Shown here in pieces: positions 62,349-64,000 of a stretch of 64,000 bases of DNA; position 1 is the first letter of the stretch; each line of letters opens with the position of its first letter. The position numbers and the translations under genes were made by a program. Location: IMG/VR virus record IMGVR_UViG_3300030108_001677, positions 22,383-86,382 of that record; one strand, 5' to 3'. Under the pieces are notes generated by a model. It saw only the letters and a program-made list of their open reading frames with translations. It searched no databases and was not told the origin of the DNA. The DNA comes from a virus.

Positions 62349-63469
62349 TCACGCATTTGCTCAAATATATTTTCTAAAGCCATTTGCCTCATGGTTGGAG
62401 GTAACTTGGAAAGTGCCCTTTGATTTTCAAGATAGACACTCCTACCTCCCCTTCGGAAACATGCACGACAACCCATCTCACCAGTTAATGGATCTCTAAC
62501 AAGATTGCACTTCTTTGGATTACCGGGTATGGTTGCCCTGCAAATGGTATCGGGATTGCTTGGTATCTTGTCAAACCCTGTCATACCCAACATTGGTTTT
62601 CCATCAGCACCCAATAACCTCGACAATTCTCCGACATTGATTGTCCTATTTGGCACATCTTTACTGGTAAAGGTAATATCGGTGTTGTCTTTTACCTGTT
62701 CGGGCAACATCCTACCCGGTAGCGACATTTGTATTGCTAAGTTTGGTGCAATAGCATCCGGCTCAAATCCTCTTGCTTCTAAGAAGTCATACAAATATGG
62801 TATTTGTCTTGTGGACATCCACATGTCCACCATCGGATTCCTACGGGCTATCTGATCTGCTAAAGCAAACGCACCCGAACCTCTTGCATTTCCAGCCGAA
62901 AATACTCTTGCGTTTATGTCGTCTGTGGGTCTTTTGCGGGCTAACATGGCCGATGGTGTCAAGGTTTCAGCGTATGCCGCACCTATCTGTTCGGGATAAT
63001 TCAACATCCTGTCAAGATTACGCCATTGTGATATTTGCACAGTAGGATAACCATAGTTACCCTTACAAGCATAACAATGACCACAAGCCATGTTAGGATT
63101 TTCTCTATCGGCAAATATACACGCTCTTGGTGGAGAGTCCATTATAGAAGGTCCGGGCATCTTGTTGGGTTCACCATAGTGTCCAAACTTAGCGGGTTTT
63201 ATACTTTGGAGATTTGCTGGCAAATCCCCTCTAATATCCTCAAAAATTGGCAAATCATAGTCCATCTCAAGCGGGATGTCAATTAAACGGGGAACACCAC
63301 CGGGATTCAAATAAGCATCCACCTTTTCCGGATTCGCTTCAATGAATCTTGCAGGGTTTATTTTGACTGGGGGGTTTCGTCTAAACTTATCCCAAGCAAG
63401 CATATCATCTTCATCGCCTACTGCTTTGATTAGCAATTTGCCTAACTGATGGGTTATAGCATCAATCAA
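62345..63469 (-). CDS. Cysteine-rich protein, possibly Gp88-like
   Basis: This encodes 374 residues. TTG 63469 overlaps the upstream stop as TTGA and has GGGGG (63477-63481, opposite strand) 7 nt upstream, so it is preferred to ATG 63499. The segment ACIFADRENPNMACGHCYAC, followed by KGNYGYP and QWRNLDRML, recalls the CxxxCYA...N pattern of phage Gp88-like proteins, and two more cysteine clusters (TICR...KKCN, GCRACF) lie near the C-terminus. The clusters may hold a metal or iron-sulphur site. Function is unknown; the family link is weak. Confidence 0.6.
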   Translation of the reverse strand: MIDAITHQLGKLLIKAVGDEDDMLAWDKFRRNPPVKINPARFIEANPEKVDAYLNPGGVPRLIDIPLEMDYDLPIFEDIRGDLPANLQSIKPAKFGHYGEPNKMPGPSIMDSPPRACIFADRENPNMACGHCYACKGNYGYPTVQISQWRNLDRMLNYPEQIGAAYAETLTPSAMLARKRPTDDINARVFSAGNARGSGAFALADQIARRNPMVDMWMSTRQIPYLYDFLEARGFEPDAIAPNLAIQMSLPGRMLPEQVKDNTDITFTSKDVPNRTINVGELSRLLGADGKPMLGMTGFDKIPSNPDTICRATIPGNPKKCNLVRDPLTGEMGCRACFRRGGRSVYLENQRALSKLPPTMRQMALENIFEQMRD

Positions 63470-64000
63470 AGAAAAGCCCCCTGTTTCAGCACAGCCCATC
63501 CACCTTCAAAGGCGTTTTGGGGTTCCGACATCATAAAGTCCATTAAATCGGTTTGCTTGTTCTCCTTCGGCAAGAAACGACCATACCCATGATTTTGTAG
63601 TAATTCATTGATTGAATGACCATCCATATTGGGTATGTTAGCCACACCGACCATCTCTAACTTATCTCCACGAAGTGATGGGTTAGCACCGCTATTGTCC
63701 GGCCTGTTTATGATTGTAGTGTCCAACCCGATGTCTTTGTATTGTTCAATGGGCGCAATACTGTCAAAAGCCATGACTGGTTGGCCTTCTTGTATTCTTT
63801 CTTCTAATTGCCTCAATGTTGGTCTTGGGTCAAACCCAACACCGTATGAACCCGGCTCACCCGAATAGGGCGGGTCGTTTATCAGCAACTTGTTGTTGTC
63901 AATATCCCATTCGGCCAGTGCTTCGGCACCATCTCCCTGTCTAACATTTACATTTTGTAATGGATCTCGGTAATTTAACAGGCTTTCCGAAGTGGGTAAG
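63466..64000 (-). CDS. Dam-type adenine methyltransferase, 5'-truncated at window edge, with C-terminal tag
   Basis: The frame is open to the right edge, so the N-terminal part is missing. The visible ~177 residues include LLINDPPYSG, the catalytic DPPY motif IV, preceded by a QGDGAEALAEWD segment as in N6-adenine methyltransferases. The last 16 residues contain AFEGGWAVLK, the shared tag, ending five residues before the stop. The other methyltransferase (3449-4819) has the tag at the opposite end. The stop overlaps the next gene as TTGA. Confidence 0.75.
   Translation of the reverse strand, partial: LPTSESLLNYRDPLQNVNVRQGDGAEALAEWDIDNNKLLINDPPYSGEPGSYGVGFDPRPTLRQLEERIQEGQPVMAFDSIAPIEQYKDIGLDTTIINRPDNSGANPSLRGDKLEMVGVANIPNMDGHSINELLQNHGYGRFLPKENKQTDLMDFMMSEPQNAFEGGWAVLKQGAFL

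Noticed and set aside
1-64000. Circular or complete genome
   Set aside because: Both ends fall inside open frames that do not obviously join, and no terminal repeat is visible. The window is treated as an internal or permuted piece.

Overview
The window reads as part of the genome of a head-tailed double-stranded DNA virus (class Caudoviricetes), probably one that infects an archaeon. Both ends are cut inside genes. The head and tail genes are recognisable directly: large terminase, portal, prohead protease, HK97-fold major capsid protein, tail tube, tail chaperones with a frameshift site, tape measure, baseplate hub and LamG-type fibre proteins. The archaeal assignment is an inference. It rests on a Hef/XPF-type ERCC4 nuclease, AT-rich TATA-like boxes 22 to 24 nt before start codons (near-leaderless genes) and very many small zinc-ribbon proteins. 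Marine archaeal viruses such as those of Marine Group II are my best guess, but no host marker is present. I saw no rRNA, tRNA, CRISPR array, insertion sequence or integrase.

Layout. Positions 1-3457 (+) hold the end of a rightward DNA-metabolism operon: an ERCC4-HhH nuclease, a P-loop ATPase, a DEDD-type exonuclease-like protein and a zinc ribbon. From 61767 down to 3449 runs one nearly unbroken leftward array of more than 50 genes, most of them joined by 1-11 nt overlaps (ATGA, GTGA, TTGA, TGATG). Read in transcription order, it starts with a ribbon-helix-helix regulator, two membrane proteins and an Arf-like small GTPase. Next come small zinc-binding and accessory proteins (53-60 kb), low-complexity proteins rich in P, A and K (48-53 kb), terminase (46.8-48.2 kb) and portal (43.7-45.5 kb). 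They are followed by a ligase-fold protein (37.4-40.9 kb), the protease and capsid protein (34.8-37.3 kb), connectors (30.2-34.8 kb), tail tube, chaperones and tape measure (25.3-30.2 kb), and giant tail, hub and fibre proteins (5.4-25.3 kb). The array ends with a basic protein, a tiny membrane protein and a Dam-type methyltransferase. A short divergent gene (61836-62348 +), a cysteine-rich protein and a second, truncated methyltransferase close the window. No stretch of 300 bases lacks a gene.

The most striking feature is a gapless ten-residue peptide, A-[FAI]-x-x-[AG]-[WF]-x-[VIL]-[MILV]-K. It occurs in eight otherwise unrelated proteins, at the N-terminus, at the C-terminus or in a linker. 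It is carried by both methyltransferases, a very basic protein and several small zinc-binding or unknown proteins. It looks like a sorting, docking or packaging tag. Other notable items are a canonical CCCTTTG slippery site joining the tail chaperone genes, a ligase-like nucleotidyltransferase domain inside a head-module protein, a viral Arf-like GTPase beside membrane proteins, an EF-hand/eight-cysteine protein, a zinc ribbon inserted in the portal, and a recurrent GGGGG ribosome-binding site.
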